A DNA stretch of 64,000 nt, taken from NCBI RefSeq assembly GCF_027925145.1, contig NZ_AP027130.1, positions 1,674,001-1,738,000 of the forward strand. Direction: 5' to 3'. The notes under the pieces were generated by a model. It had not been told where the DNA came from and ran no database searches. It worked only from the letters and a program-made list of their open reading frames with translations. A program made the translations under genes and the position numbers. Source of the stretch: Thermodesulfomicrobium sp. WS (GTDB taxonomy: Bacteria; Desulfobacterota; Desulfovibrionia; Desulfovibrionales; Desulfomicrobiaceae). This document shows positions 36,542 through 45,201 of the stretch, piece by piece; positions within the stretch are counted from its first letter, which is position 1, and each line of letters begins with the position of its first letter.

Positions 36542-37468
36542 CTATTCCTCCTGTACTCCCTGTCCTTGCGCGCTCTCTGTGTGTCCGTCGCGCGGCTCCA
36601 CATGGATGACCGTCTGGGTGCCGGGCAACCGCCGCTCGATGGACGCCTCCAGTTGCGAACACAAGGCGTGCGACTCCTGCACGCTCATATGTCCGGGGAC
36701 GAGCAAATGAAAGTCCACAAAACGCTGGCGCCCTGCCCGCCGCGTGCGCAGGGCGTGGTAGTCGACGTTGGCGTCCCGGAGCACGCCGTCAAGGGCGGCA
36801 AGTTCGTCGTCGTCGAGCCCGGCATCCAGCAAACCATGGATGGAGCGCAGCACGATATCGCCGCCCGTCCAGGCGATATGCCCCGCCAAAGCCCACGCCA
36901 CGACAGGATCCACGATCCACCAATCTGGACGCGTCCACATGATGGCCAGGGCCACCAGCAGGCCCGCCGAAGACGCCACGTCCGTAAACAGATGACGGGC
37001 GTCGGCCTCCAAGGCCAAGGAGCGATGGCGCCGGCCTGCGCGCAAAAGCACCCAGCCTACGGCCCCGTTGATTCCGGCGGCCAGGAGCACACACCCCATG
37101 CCGACGTCCAGGGAAGTCAGCGTCACTGGCTGCTGCAGCCGCTCGAAGGCCGCCAGGGCGATGCCGGCCGCAGCCGCCAGGACGAGCAGTCCTTCCACGC
37201 CGCTGACCAAAAATTCCAGTTTCCCATGGCCGTAGGCATGGGTGCGGTCCGCCGGTTTGCGCGCCCCGCGCAAAGCAACAAGCAGGAGCACTGCGGCGGC
37301 GAGGTTGACCGTAGATTCCAAGGCATCGGCGAGAAGCCCCACCGAAGAGGTCAAAAAATAGGCTGCCGCCTTGATCCCCAGGGAGGCCACCGCCGCTGCC
37401 ATGGAAAGGAACGCATACCGATCCAGCACCACCACCGCAAATGCCCCTTGCGTTGACAAAACCCACAC
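36542..37468 (-). CDS. Cation diffusion facilitator family metal exporter
   Basis: A 308-residue CDF transporter, with six membrane helices in about the first 210 residues. Metal motifs include GLLADALESTVN in helix II, HAYGHGKLEF in the loop, and DARHLFTDVASS in helix V (HxxxD). The C-terminal cytoplasmic domain (about 215-300) has HALRTRRAG and VDFHLLVPG. The frame opens with GTG at 37468; ATG at the residue-22 position ([11 protein letters not shown]) is an alternative but would shorten the first helix. It is divergent from a TetR regulator and leads the following minus-strand genes. Confidence 0.88.
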   Translation of the reverse strand: MWVLSTQGAFAVVVLDRYAFLSMAAAVASLGIKAAAYFLTSSVGLLADALESTVNLAAAVLLLVALRGARKPADRTHAYGHGKLEFLVSGVEGLLVLAAAAGIALAAFERLQQPVTLTSLDVGMGCVLLAAGINGAVGWVLLRAGRRHRSLALEADARHLFTDVASSAGLLVALAIMWTRPDWWIVDPVVAWALAGHIAWTGGDIVLRSIHGLLDAGLDDDELAALDGVLRDANVDYHALRTRRAGRQRFVDFHLLVPGHMSVQESHALCSQLEASIERRLPGTQTVIHVEPRDGHTESAQGQGVQEE

Positions 37469-37482
37469 CCCCCGGCATGCAC

Positions 37483-37501
37483 GCGAGCCACCGGTGCTCG
37501 C
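37483..37501. promoter_or_regulatory. Candidate TetR-type operator
   Basis: A near-perfect palindrome, GCGAGC and GCTCGC flanking ACCGGT with one extra C, lies in the 91-base gap between the divergent cation-transporter and TetR genes. This is the size and symmetry expected for a TetR-dimer site. Confidence 0.45.
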
Positions 37502-37559
37502 GGCAGCAGAGGAGTGTGACCGAGAGCGCCGCGTTTTTCAACTCCGGAAATCTTCCAAT

Positions 37560-38156
37560 ATGTGCGCAAAAACAGCTTCATCCCGAAAAGAATCGCTCCT
37601 TGCCGCAGCCAAAGCCCTCTTTGGGGTGCATGGATATGCGGAAACCACTTTCAAGAAGATCGCCCAGGAAGCCGGTGTGGCACTGGGGCTGCTCACCCAT
37701 TATTTCGGCACCAAAGAGCGCCTGTTTTTGGCCGCAGGCCTCGACGTGCTCCACGACCTCATCCGCACCGAAGAAGCGGCCCTGGCCCAAGCCACCACCG
37801 GACTGGAGGCGGTGCGCATCTTTGCGGAGACCTACTTCGCCTTTGCCACGGATCCCAAACGCCACTTCCTCATCCTCATCCGCTGCTCGCCGTTTAGCGA
37901 CCTCAAAGGCATGGCGGAGCGGGAAATCATGGAGCGTGACTTTGCAAAGCTCTATCTCCTTCTGGAAGAAGCCTTGGCCAAGGGGATGGCTGACGGCAGC
38001 ATCAAGCCCGCAGACCCCCACCGCACCAGCCGGGTCATCTTCTGCAACCTGGTAGGCGGGGTGCGGCACCATTTGCTCACTCCGTACGCCACCCCCACCC
38101 TGCTGCACGATCTCGTCGCGTTCATCATCAACGGTATCGCCGCGCCCACGCCATGA
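37560..38156 (+). CDS. TetR-family transcriptional regulator
   Basis: A 198-residue regulator. The N-terminal HTH is KESLLAAAKALFGVHGYAETT then KIAQEAGVALGLLTHYFGTKE (residues about 10-55), followed by an all-helical ligand-binding domain. ATG 37560 is chosen because the HTH lies 10 residues in; the open frame reaches back to 37371 without similarity. It is coupled to the ABC permease by an ATGA overlap, so it probably controls its own operon and perhaps the divergent metal exporter. Confidence 0.9.
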   Translation: MCAKTASSRKESLLAAAKALFGVHGYAETTFKKIAQEAGVALGLLTHYFGTKERLFLAAGLDVLHDLIRTEEAALAQATTGLEAVRIFAETYFAFATDPKRHFLILIRCSPFSDLKGMAEREIMERDFAKLYLLLEEALAKGMADGSIKPADPHRTSRVIFCNLVGGVRHHLLTPYATPTLLHDLVAFIINGIAAPTP

Positions 38157-39037
38157 CCACTGCCGCGCTGCTTGCCGCCCTGGAACAGGGATGCCTCTAT
38201 GGCATCATGGCCCTCGGGGTGTATATCACCTTCCGTGTCCTGGATTTTCCCGATCTTACCGTGGACGGCAGTCTGCCTCTGGGCGCGGCGGTGGCTGCAG
38301 TGGCCATCAGCGCCGGTATCGATCCCTACCGCGCCATGGCCCTGGCCAGTGCGGCAGGATTCGTGGCCGGCGCCTGCACCGCCCTGCTCCACACCCGCCT
38401 CGGGATCTTGGGGCTGCTCGCCTCCATCCTCACCATGATCGCCCTCTACTCCATCAATATCCGCATCATGGATGGCCCCAACCGCACCCTTTTGGGGCAG
38501 CCCACGTTTCTCGACGATCTCGAGGCCCTGGGGCTCCCCCTCTATCAAGTGACCCCGTGGGCCATGGCCGCCCTGGTGCTGGTCATCGCCTGCGGACTCA
38601 TTTGGTTCCTGCGCACCGAATACGGCCAAGCCATGCTGGCCACCGGCGACAATCCGGCCATGATCCGCGCCTTGGGAGTGAATACCGACCGGGTGCTCCT
38701 TGTGGGCGTTGGCATCTCCAACGCCTTGGTGGCCCTGTGCGGCGCCGTAGTGGCTCAAAATCAAGGCTCGGCAGACGCTACCATGGGGGTGGGCACCATC
38801 GTGGCGGGGCTGGCCTCGGTCATCCTCGGAGAGACCATCGTGGGCGCCTCCACCGTGGCCCGCGCCTGCCTGGCAGTGATCCTCGGCTCCATCCTCTACC
38901 GCGTTGCCATCGCCCTGGCGCTCAGCATCCACGTGGGCCCCTGGTCCCTTTCCCCCAGTGACCTCAACCTGGTCACCGCCATTTTGGTGGTGCTGGCCAT
39001 GACCTCCCCCCGACTGGCCCGAAGACGCACGTCATGA
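38153..39037 (+). CDS. ABC transporter permease, branched-chain/TrpY type
   Basis: A 294-residue hydrophobic protein with eight to nine predicted helices, of the BPD_transp_2 permease group. The FPDLTVDGSLPLGAAVAAVAI segment and GLIWFLRTEYGQAMLATGDN loop (residues about 25-45 and 145-165) match permeases of the TrpXYZ or unknown-substrate type. ATGA overlaps at both ends couple it to TetR and to the ATPase. No matching periplasmic binding protein follows. Confidence 0.85.
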   Translation: MTTAALLAALEQGCLYGIMALGVYITFRVLDFPDLTVDGSLPLGAAVAAVAISAGIDPYRAMALASAAGFVAGACTALLHTRLGILGLLASILTMIALYSINIRIMDGPNRTLLGQPTFLDDLEALGLPLYQVTPWAMAALVLVIACGLIWFLRTEYGQAMLATGDNPAMIRALGVNTDRVLLVGVGISNALVALCGAVVAQNQGSADATMGVGTIVAGLASVILGETIVGASTVARACLAVILGSILYRVAIALALSIHVGPWSLSPSDLNLVTAILVVLAMTSPRLARRRTS

Positions 39038-39819
39038 TCTCCATCCGTGGCATCCACAAATGGTTTCACCGAGGCACCCCACAGGAAGTCCATGCCTTAC
39101 AGGGCGTGGACCTCACCGTGGCGCCCGGGGACTTCATCACCATCATCGGCTCCAACGGCGCGGGCAAGTCCACTTTGCTCTCCTGCGTGGCCGGGGCCCT
39201 GACCATCGATGCTGGCAGCATCCATTTTCACGATACCGATGTCACCTCCTGGCCCGAATACCGCCGCGCCCGGCTGGTGGCCCGAGTCTTTCAAGACCCG
39301 CTGCGCGGCACCTTTGGCGGCGGCACCATCGCCCAGAACCTGGCACTGGCCCTGCGCCGGGGAGCGCCGCGCGGCCTTCGCCCCGGGGTGCGCCGCCAGG
39401 AGCTGGCCTTGTTTCAAGAACGCCTGGCGTGCCTCGGCCTGGGGCTGGAACACCGCCTGCACGACCGCGTGGCGCTGCTGTCCGGCGGCCAGCGCCAGGC
39501 CCTCACCATGGTCATGGCCACCCTGCGCCGGCCGGAACTCCTGCTTCTCGACGAGCATACCGCGGCCCTGGACCCCAAGACCGCCGCGCACATCCTGGAG
39601 CTTACCGAGCGCACCGTGGCGGAGCACGGCATCACCACCCTCATGGTCACCCACAACATGGCCCACGCCATCGCCCTGGGAAACCGCCTCGTGATGATGC
39701 ATCACGGCCGCATCGTGCTCGAGGCCCGCGGCGAGGAAAAGGCCGCGCTCACCGTCGCCACCCTCCTCGACCGCTTCCACGACCTCAATGCCGCCTCGGA
39801 CCGGATGGTCCTGAACTGA
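39034..39819 (+). CDS. ABC transporter ATPase, TrpZ type
   Basis: A 261-residue ATPase with Walker A GSNGAGKST (about residue 41), signature LLSGGQRQALTM, Walker B LLLLDEHTAALDPK and switch histidine in VTHNMAH. The EHTAALDP wording is typical of the group that pairs with BPD_transp_2 permeases of unknown substrate. It begins at ATG 39034, overlapping the permease stop. Confidence 0.88.
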   Translation: MISIRGIHKWFHRGTPQEVHALQGVDLTVAPGDFITIIGSNGAGKSTLLSCVAGALTIDAGSIHFHDTDVTSWPEYRRARLVARVFQDPLRGTFGGGTIAQNLALALRRGAPRGLRPGVRRQELALFQERLACLGLGLEHRLHDRVALLSGGQRQALTMVMATLRRPELLLLDEHTAALDPKTAAHILELTERTVAEHGITTLMVTHNMAHAIALGNRLVMMHHGRIVLEARGEEKAALTVATLLDRFHDLNAASDRMVLN

Positions 39820-39870
39820 GGTCCTCGTCCACTCCGCCTCCAATCAAGGCCGCCCATACTCTGGGAAGAT

Positions 39871-39982
39871 GCCGCGTCCGCCTGGGCGCAAAAACCCTTC
39901 CAGCGCATCCCCTTGGTTTGTCCATATATGCCTGACCGTACGGCCGCGTCCGCCTGGGTGCGAAACCCCTTCCAGCGCATCC
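39871..39982 (+). repeat. Pair of 40-base direct repeats, 72-base period
   Basis: Two copies (39871-39910 and 39943-39982) match at 37 of 40 bases and are separated by 32 bases. They lie in the 204-base gap between the ABC ATPase and the PhnD-like lipoprotein. The 72-base period is a multiple of three and both copies are open in the lipoprotein's frame, but no start codon precedes the first copy, so they are probably not translated. Confidence 0.75.
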
Positions 39983-40023
39983 AGCCCTTGCCCAGAGCCC
40001 CACTCCTCCGTAAAGCGTCTGCC

Positions 40024-40947
40024 ATGCACTTCCTTCTGCGCGTTGGCATTCTCCTGCTGGTGTGCGCCGGCGGCGTTGGCTGCTCCGGGCAAGAGGACGC
40101 GCGCTTCGTGGACTGGAACAAGCGCGCCCCCGTGGCCTTGCCGCGCCAAGAGCCCGCCATCACCTACGCCTACCTTCCCCAGTACACCCATGCAGTGTCC
40201 TTCGAGCGCCACCGCCGGATCCTCGAATACCTGCGCCAAGCCACGGGACTGCCTTTCCGTCAGGTCTTCCCCGCCACCTTTGCCGAGCACATGGCCATGG
40301 TGGAGCGTGGAGACATCGATATCTCCTTCACCAACCCCTTTGTGTACGTCCTCCTCCACCACCGCGCCGGGGCGCAGGTCTTTGCCCGAGCCGTGGAAGA
40401 GGAGGGCGGCGCGGACTTTCAGGGGCAGGTCATCGTCCGCGCGGACAACGCCGCCATCACCTCCCTGGAGGACTGCCGGGGCAAGACCTGGATCGCGGTG
40501 GAGCCCACCTCTGCTGGCGGCTACCTCTTCCCCTTGGCGCTGTTTCACGAGCACGGCATCACCCTGGACCAATTCGCCCGCGTGGAATTCGCCCGCGGTG
40601 TCGGCGGCAAGCAGGAGCAGGTGGTGCTCGCCGTGCTTTCCGGTGCCTATGACATCGGCTCCATCCGCAAAGGCACCCTGGATATCGTTGCCCGACGCTA
40701 CGACACCTCCGCCATCCGGGTGCTGGCGGAAACGCCTCCATACCCGGGCTGGCTCTTCTGCGCCCGCAAAGACCTCTCCCCAGAGGTCACCCAGCAGGTA
40801 GCCCAGGCCCTGACCGCCCTGCGCCGACCCAAAGACGAAAGCATCCTCGCCCCTGCGGGACTCACGGCCATTATCCCTGCCAGCCACGCCGACTACCGTC
40901 CCATCGAAAAACTCATGCATACCCTGGGGATGGAGACGGTCCCATGA
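40024..40947 (+). CDS. PhnD-like periplasmic binding lipoprotein
   Basis: A 307-residue lipoprotein with signal peptide and lipobox (residues about 5-20, GGVGC). The mature part is a phosphonate-binding-like fold (YLPQYTHAVSFERHRRILEYL; FTNPFVYVLLH; CRGKTWIAVEPTSAGGYLFP). The ATG at 40024 gives the clean signal peptide; the frame is open further upstream without similarity. It overlaps the histidine-kinase start by ATGA. That coupling suggests it senses a ligand for the kinase rather than feeding a transporter. Confidence 0.85.
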   Translation: MHFLLRVGILLLVCAGGVGCSGQEDARFVDWNKRAPVALPRQEPAITYAYLPQYTHAVSFERHRRILEYLRQATGLPFRQVFPATFAEHMAMVERGDIDISFTNPFVYVLLHHRAGAQVFARAVEEEGGADFQGQVIVRADNAAITSLEDCRGKTWIAVEPTSAGGYLFPLALFHEHGITLDQFARVEFARGVGGKQEQVVLAVLSGAYDIGSIRKGTLDIVARRYDTSAIRVLAETPPYPGWLFCARKDLSPEVTQQVAQALTALRRPKDESILAPAGLTAIIPASHADYRPIEKLMHTLGMETVP

Positions 40948-42848
40948 AGCGCCTCTTTAGCCGACTCTCCTTCGAGACCAAGCTCAATCTCGGCATCACC
41001 ACCATCATCGCCACCATGGCCCTCACCCTGCTCCCCCTTGTGGTGAGCATCACCAAAGACGCCCTGCTGGAAGAACACCGCAAGCGCGGCGCAGACATCG
41101 CGGCATCCCTGGCTGTCCGCGCCGTCGACCCGCTGCTCGCCCTGGACTTTTTACGCCTGCGGGAACTGGTGGCCGAACCCCGGGACGTGACCTACATCTT
41201 CATCCAAGACCGGGCCGGCCGCATCCTCGCCCACTCCTTCGGCCCAGACTTTCCCGTGGATCTTGCGACCGCCAACCATGCCGATCCCCAAAACCCCATG
41301 CGCATCCAACTCATCGACAACGGCATGGAACGCATCGACGACATCGCCACCCTCATCCGCGTGCACGACGAGCCCATCGGCACCGTACGCCTGGGTCTTT
41401 CCCGGCGCGCGGCCTCCGAGATCCTCGACCACCTCGTGGCCACGCTCATGATCATCTTCCTCACCGGCCTGACCCTGGCCTCCGCCGCCGGGACCCTCTT
41501 TGCCCGCACCATCACCTCCCGCCTGGATCGCCTCCAGTCCCGGGCCGGGGCCTTGCGGCAACGCCACCTGCCCGAGACTTCGCCCACCCTGCCCGATCCG
41601 CCGCACCAAGGGGACGAAATCAGCGCCCTGGAGCACGCCTTCTCCGCCATGGCCCGCGAGCTCGATCACCGCATGGGCGAGCTCCTCCAAGCCCAGCGTC
41701 GGCTGGAAGAACAGACCCGCCTGCTCTCCACAGTGCTCGACGCCAACCCGGACCGCATCTGTCTGCGCGACACCCGCATGATCTACCACGCCGCCAACGA
41801 AGCCTTCTGCCAGGCCGTCGGTGTCTCCAAGGAGGACATCCCCGGCCGCACCGACTTCGACCTCTTTGCCGAAGACGAGGCCGAACGCCGCCACCTGGAG
41901 GGCCGAGACGTGCTTGCCAGCGGCCAGCGCATGGAACGTCAAGAGCAGGAGACCACTGCCCAGGGTTCCCGCTGGTTTCACGTCATCCAAATTCCGGTGC
42001 GCGGGGCCCGGGGCCGCATCCTGGGTCTGCTGCGCATGGAACGGGATATCACGGCCATGAAAGACTATGAGCGCCAACTCATCCAGTCCCAGAAGATCGA
42101 ATCCCTGGGCAAGCTCGCCGGCGGCGTGGCCCACGAGATCAACACCCCGCTGGGCATCATCCTCGGCACCACCCAACTGCTCCTCGACGATGTGCCCGCA
42201 GACTCCTCCATGGCCGAAGACCTGCGCACCATCGAGCGCCACACCAAGGCCTGCCGCAAGATCGTGGCCGATCTCCTGGAGTTCTCCCATGCCTCCACCT
42301 CGGAAAAGGTGGAGATGTGCTTCAACAATTCCGTCATGGAGGCGGTCAGCCTGGTGCGCCACACCTTTTCCCTGGACCAGGTGACCATTGCCACAGACCT
42401 GGACGACTCCTTTCCCATCATCTACGGGGACCCCGAAGAGCTCAAGCAAGTGTGGATCAATCTCCTCACCAATGCCCGAGACGCCCTCCCCCAAGGGGGC
42501 ATCATCGCCGTGCGCACCACCTTGCTGCGTGCGGAGAGCTGCGTGCGCCTGGAGGTGGCGGACACGGGCATCGGCATCGATGCCGCAAGCATCTCCAAGG
42601 TGTTCGACCCATTCTTCACCACCAAGCCCGTGGGACAAGGCACCGGCCTGGGGCTCTCGGTGAGCTATAGCATCATTGAAAAACATAAAGGCCAGATCCA
42701 GGTCCACAGCCCGGTGCCCGAGACCTTTCCCTGGCCTGTGCCTGTGGATGGGCCGCATTGCGGCCCCGGCACCCTGTTTACCGTGACCATCCCCCTCGAT
42801 CACGCTTCCCTGGAGGACCACCATGGCCCACATTCTCGCCCTCGATGA
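40944..42848 (+). CDS. Membrane sensor histidine kinase (HAMP, PAS, HisKA, HATPase)
   Basis: A 634-residue kinase: two membrane helices (about 15-37 and 165-188) enclosing a periplasmic segment, HAMP (about 190-245), PAS (about 260-370), HisKA with the phospho-accepting His in GGVAHEINTPLGI, and HATPase_c (NLLTNARDA, VADTGIGID, GTGLGLSVS). It is coupled to the PhnD-like lipoprotein upstream and overlaps the receiver gene by 26 bases. Confidence 0.92.
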   Translation: MKRLFSRLSFETKLNLGITTIIATMALTLLPLVVSITKDALLEEHRKRGADIAASLAVRAVDPLLALDFLRLRELVAEPRDVTYIFIQDRAGRILAHSFGPDFPVDLATANHADPQNPMRIQLIDNGMERIDDIATLIRVHDEPIGTVRLGLSRRAASEILDHLVATLMIIFLTGLTLASAAGTLFARTITSRLDRLQSRAGALRQRHLPETSPTLPDPPHQGDEISALEHAFSAMARELDHRMGELLQAQRRLEEQTRLLSTVLDANPDRICLRDTRMIYHAANEAFCQAVGVSKEDIPGRTDFDLFAEDEAERRHLEGRDVLASGQRMERQEQETTAQGSRWFHVIQIPVRGARGRILGLLRMERDITAMKDYERQLIQSQKIESLGKLAGGVAHEINTPLGIILGTTQLLLDDVPADSSMAEDLRTIERHTKACRKIVADLLEFSHASTSEKVEMCFNNSVMEAVSLVRHTFSLDQVTIATDLDDSFPIIYGDPEELKQVWINLLTNARDALPQGGIIAVRTTLLRAESCVRLEVADTGIGIDAASISKVFDPFFTTKPVGQGTGLGLSVSYSIIEKHKGQIQVHSPVPETFPWPVPVDGPHCGPGTLFTVTIPLDHASLEDHHGPHSRPR

Positions 42849-43191
42849 CGTCTCGGACGCCGCAGTCTTGATCCGCCGCATCCTGGAGCGTCGCGGGCAC
42901 ACCGTCAAAGCCATGACCGATGAAGACGACGCCATTCGCTACGTGGAAAATCAGCCCGTGGACATGGTCATTTTGGATATGAAGCTCAAACGTATGAGCG
43001 GTGTGGATGTGCTGCGCAAAATGAAAGCCCTCCGCCCCGCGCTCAAGGCCATCATGCTGACCGGATATCCGACGCTGGACACGGCGCACGCCGCGCTGCG
43101 GCTGGGGGCCAGCGCATATTGCGTCAAACCCATCGACAAGACCGAGCTCGAAGACACGGTGGCGCGGGTGCTGGCCGAACCTGCTGCATGA
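42823..43191 (+). CDS. Stand-alone response-regulator receiver
   Basis: A 122-residue CheY-like domain. The acidic pair is DD at residues 8-9, the phospho-accepting Asp is in MVILDMKLKRMSG, and the conserved Lys is in YCVKPID. No output domain is present, so it probably acts by protein contact. ATG 42823 follows GGAGG and overlaps the kinase 3' end. Confidence 0.92.
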   Translation: MAHILALDDVSDAAVLIRRILERRGHTVKAMTDEDDAIRYVENQPVDMVILDMKLKRMSGVDVLRKMKALRPALKAIMLTGYPTLDTAHAALRLGASAYCVKPIDKTELEDTVARVLAEPAA

Positions 43192-43246
43192 AGACGCTGG
43201 CCTTTCCCCACGCCCTCAGCTATACGTCCCTTTCCGGGAGGACATC

Positions 43247-43723
43247 GTGAACGACACCATCCAAGGCATCATCAAGCAATTTGTGGACGCCACGGCCAGC
43301 GTGCTCGGCACCATGGCCAATACTCCGGTCACCCCCAAGGCCCCCTACGTCAAAAAAGACTCCGTGGCCCAAGGCGACATCACCGGCGTCATTGGCTTTT
43401 CCAACCCCAAAGGCAAAAGCAAAGGCACCATGTCCATCACCTTCACCAAAAAGGCGGCCTTGGGGATCATCGGCGGCATGCTCTTTGAGGAACTCACCGA
43501 GATCACGCCCGAGGTAGAAGACGCCGTGGGGGAACTCACCAACATGATCTCGGGCCAGGCGCGCAAAGGTCTGGTGGAGCTGGGACTTGTCTTCGAAGGC
43601 GCCATCCCCTCGGTGGTCACGGGCCAGGGACACACCATCCGCCACGTATCCACCAACGCCATCCTGGCCATTCCATTCGACACTCCCCATGGCCCCATCA
43701 TGGTGGAAGTGTGCTTTAGCTAA
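43247..43723 (+). CDS. cheX: CheX-like phosphatase of receiver domains
   Basis: A 158-residue protein of the CheX/CheC/FliY phosphatase fold. The motif ExxN with a Pro near N+22 is present (GELTNMISG ... GAIP). The GTG start at 43247 follows GGGAGGA. CheX dephosphorylates receiver Asp, and here its most likely substrate is the adjacent stand-alone receiver. Confidence 0.82.
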   Translation: MNDTIQGIIKQFVDATASVLGTMANTPVTPKAPYVKKDSVAQGDITGVIGFSNPKGKSKGTMSITFTKKAALGIIGGMLFEELTEITPEVEDAVGELTNMISGQARKGLVELGLVFEGAIPSVVTGQGHTIRHVSTNAILAIPFDTPHGPIMVEVCFS

Positions 43724-43737
43724 GGGTCTTCTCTTCA

Positions 43738-45132
43738 ATGACGACGAATTCTCCTTTGGACAGGCGCCTCGACAAGGCGCCGTATGCCGCTATTTTCGCC
43801 CTCACCTGGCCCCAGGCCCTGATGATGGTATTTCATTTTCTCATCGGCTTCGCTGACGTGTGGGTGGCAGGCCGACTGGGACGAGAAGTACAGGCCGCAG
43901 TAGGGTTCATGACCCAGGCCATGTTCTTTTTTCTCGTGGTGGCCGTGGCTGTGGCCAATGGCAGCGTGGCGGCGGTGAGCCAGAGCGCTGGGGCCGGACT
44001 CACCCGCCGCGTGCAGCGCTTTGCGGGTCTGGGGATCGGTCTGGCCATGGTGCTCGGCGCCGTGATGCTCCTTACGGGTCAGGCGCTGGACCGGGTGTTT
44101 TTACGCCTGCTCCAGCTTCCCCCGGCGATCTTTCCCGTGGCTGCGGACCTACTGCACATCTTTCTCCTCATCCTCCCCGGCTACTACCTCTTGACCGTCA
44201 GCAACGCTCTGTTCCGCGCCGGTAAAGACGTCATCACGCCCCTCTGGGGCATGATGCTCGTGACGACCGTCAACGCCCTGGGGGATTTTGGACTTGGTCT
44301 GGGGTGGTGGGGACTGCCGCGCCTCGGCCACGTTGGGCTGGGCTGGTCCACCTTTGGCTCCATCCTCTGCGGCACGCTCTTCAATATGCTCATGCTGGTG
44401 CGCCGGGGCACGCTGACCCGCCGAAGCCTGCCTCCATGGCGCTGGGTCCGCCGCGCCCTGCCCTATCTGGTGGCCGTGGCCTGGCCAGCAGGGCTCATGC
44501 AAATTGTTTGGCACTCGGCCTATATGGTGCTTTTTGCCCTGGTGGCGAGTCTTCCGCGCGAGAGCGTGGCCGCTATGGCAGGCATGAGTGCCGGCATGCG
44601 GGTGGAATCGTTTTTGTTCCTCCCCGGATTTTCTTTCAATTTCACCGCCTCGATCCTCATCGGCCACTTGCTCGGCCAAGGCCGGATTGAGGATGCCCGG
44701 CGCATGGGACTGCGCATCATGAAGCTCGGGGTCTTCGCCATTTCGGTGCTCACCCTGCTTTTGTGGTTTGTGATCGAACCCATCGTGGCCTTCATCGCGC
44801 CAGATCCCACCGCAGCGCCCCATGCCATTTCCTACCTTGCCTACAACATGGCCGGCACGCCGCCCATGCTGGCGGCCCTGATCTTGAGCGGCGCCTTCGT
44901 GGGCGCAGGAGCAACCCTCTACCAAGCCCTGATCTTCGGCGGCGCAGCCTGGCTCGTGCGCCTGCCTCTGGCCTATCTCCTCGGCCACCGCCTTCTTGGA
45001 AGCGCCGAGGGCATCTGGATGGCTATGCTCGCCTCCATCCTCGTCCAATGCGCGGCCATGTTCTGGTTCTACTTCAAGACCCCGTGGTGGCGATTCACCT
45101 TGCGCAAAGAGCGGTGCCAACGCCCGCGTTAG
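43738..45132 (+). CDS. MATE-family multidrug/sodium antiporter
   Basis: A 464-residue protein of twelve membrane helices in two homologous halves. The first half opens with APYAAIFALTWPQALMMVFHFLIGFADVWV. MATE proteins exchange cationic compounds for Na+ or H+. It is 14 bases after cheX; whether it belongs to that operon is unclear because its ribosome site is weak. Confidence 0.9.
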   Translation: MTTNSPLDRRLDKAPYAAIFALTWPQALMMVFHFLIGFADVWVAGRLGREVQAAVGFMTQAMFFFLVVAVAVANGSVAAVSQSAGAGLTRRVQRFAGLGIGLAMVLGAVMLLTGQALDRVFLRLLQLPPAIFPVAADLLHIFLLILPGYYLLTVSNALFRAGKDVITPLWGMMLVTTVNALGDFGLGLGWWGLPRLGHVGLGWSTFGSILCGTLFNMLMLVRRGTLTRRSLPPWRWVRRALPYLVAVAWPAGLMQIVWHSAYMVLFALVASLPRESVAAMAGMSAGMRVESFLFLPGFSFNFTASILIGHLLGQGRIEDARRMGLRIMKLGVFAISVLTLLLWFVIEPIVAFIAPDPTAAPHAISYLAYNMAGTPPMLAALILSGAFVGAGATLYQALIFGGAAWLVRLPLAYLLGHRLLGSAEGIWMAMLASILVQCAAMFWFYFKTPWWRFTLRKERCQRPR

Positions 45133-45161
45133 TTGACGCCTCAGCCCCCCGTCTTTACAAC
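45133..45161 (+). promoter_or_regulatory. Promoter for the aspartate kinase gene
   Basis: TTGACG (45133-45138, five of six) and TACAAC (45156-45161, four of six) are separated by 17 bases, in the gap between the MATE and aspartate-kinase genes, with the ATG 41 bases further on. Confidence 0.5.
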
Positions 45162-45201
45162 CCCCGCAACTCTCCAACTCCAACCCAGCGGAAGATTTGC
45201 C

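Noticed and set aside
39913-40023. Upstream extension of the PhnD-like lipoprotein through the direct repeat.
   Set aside because: It would destroy the signal peptide and lipobox that start cleanly at 40024.
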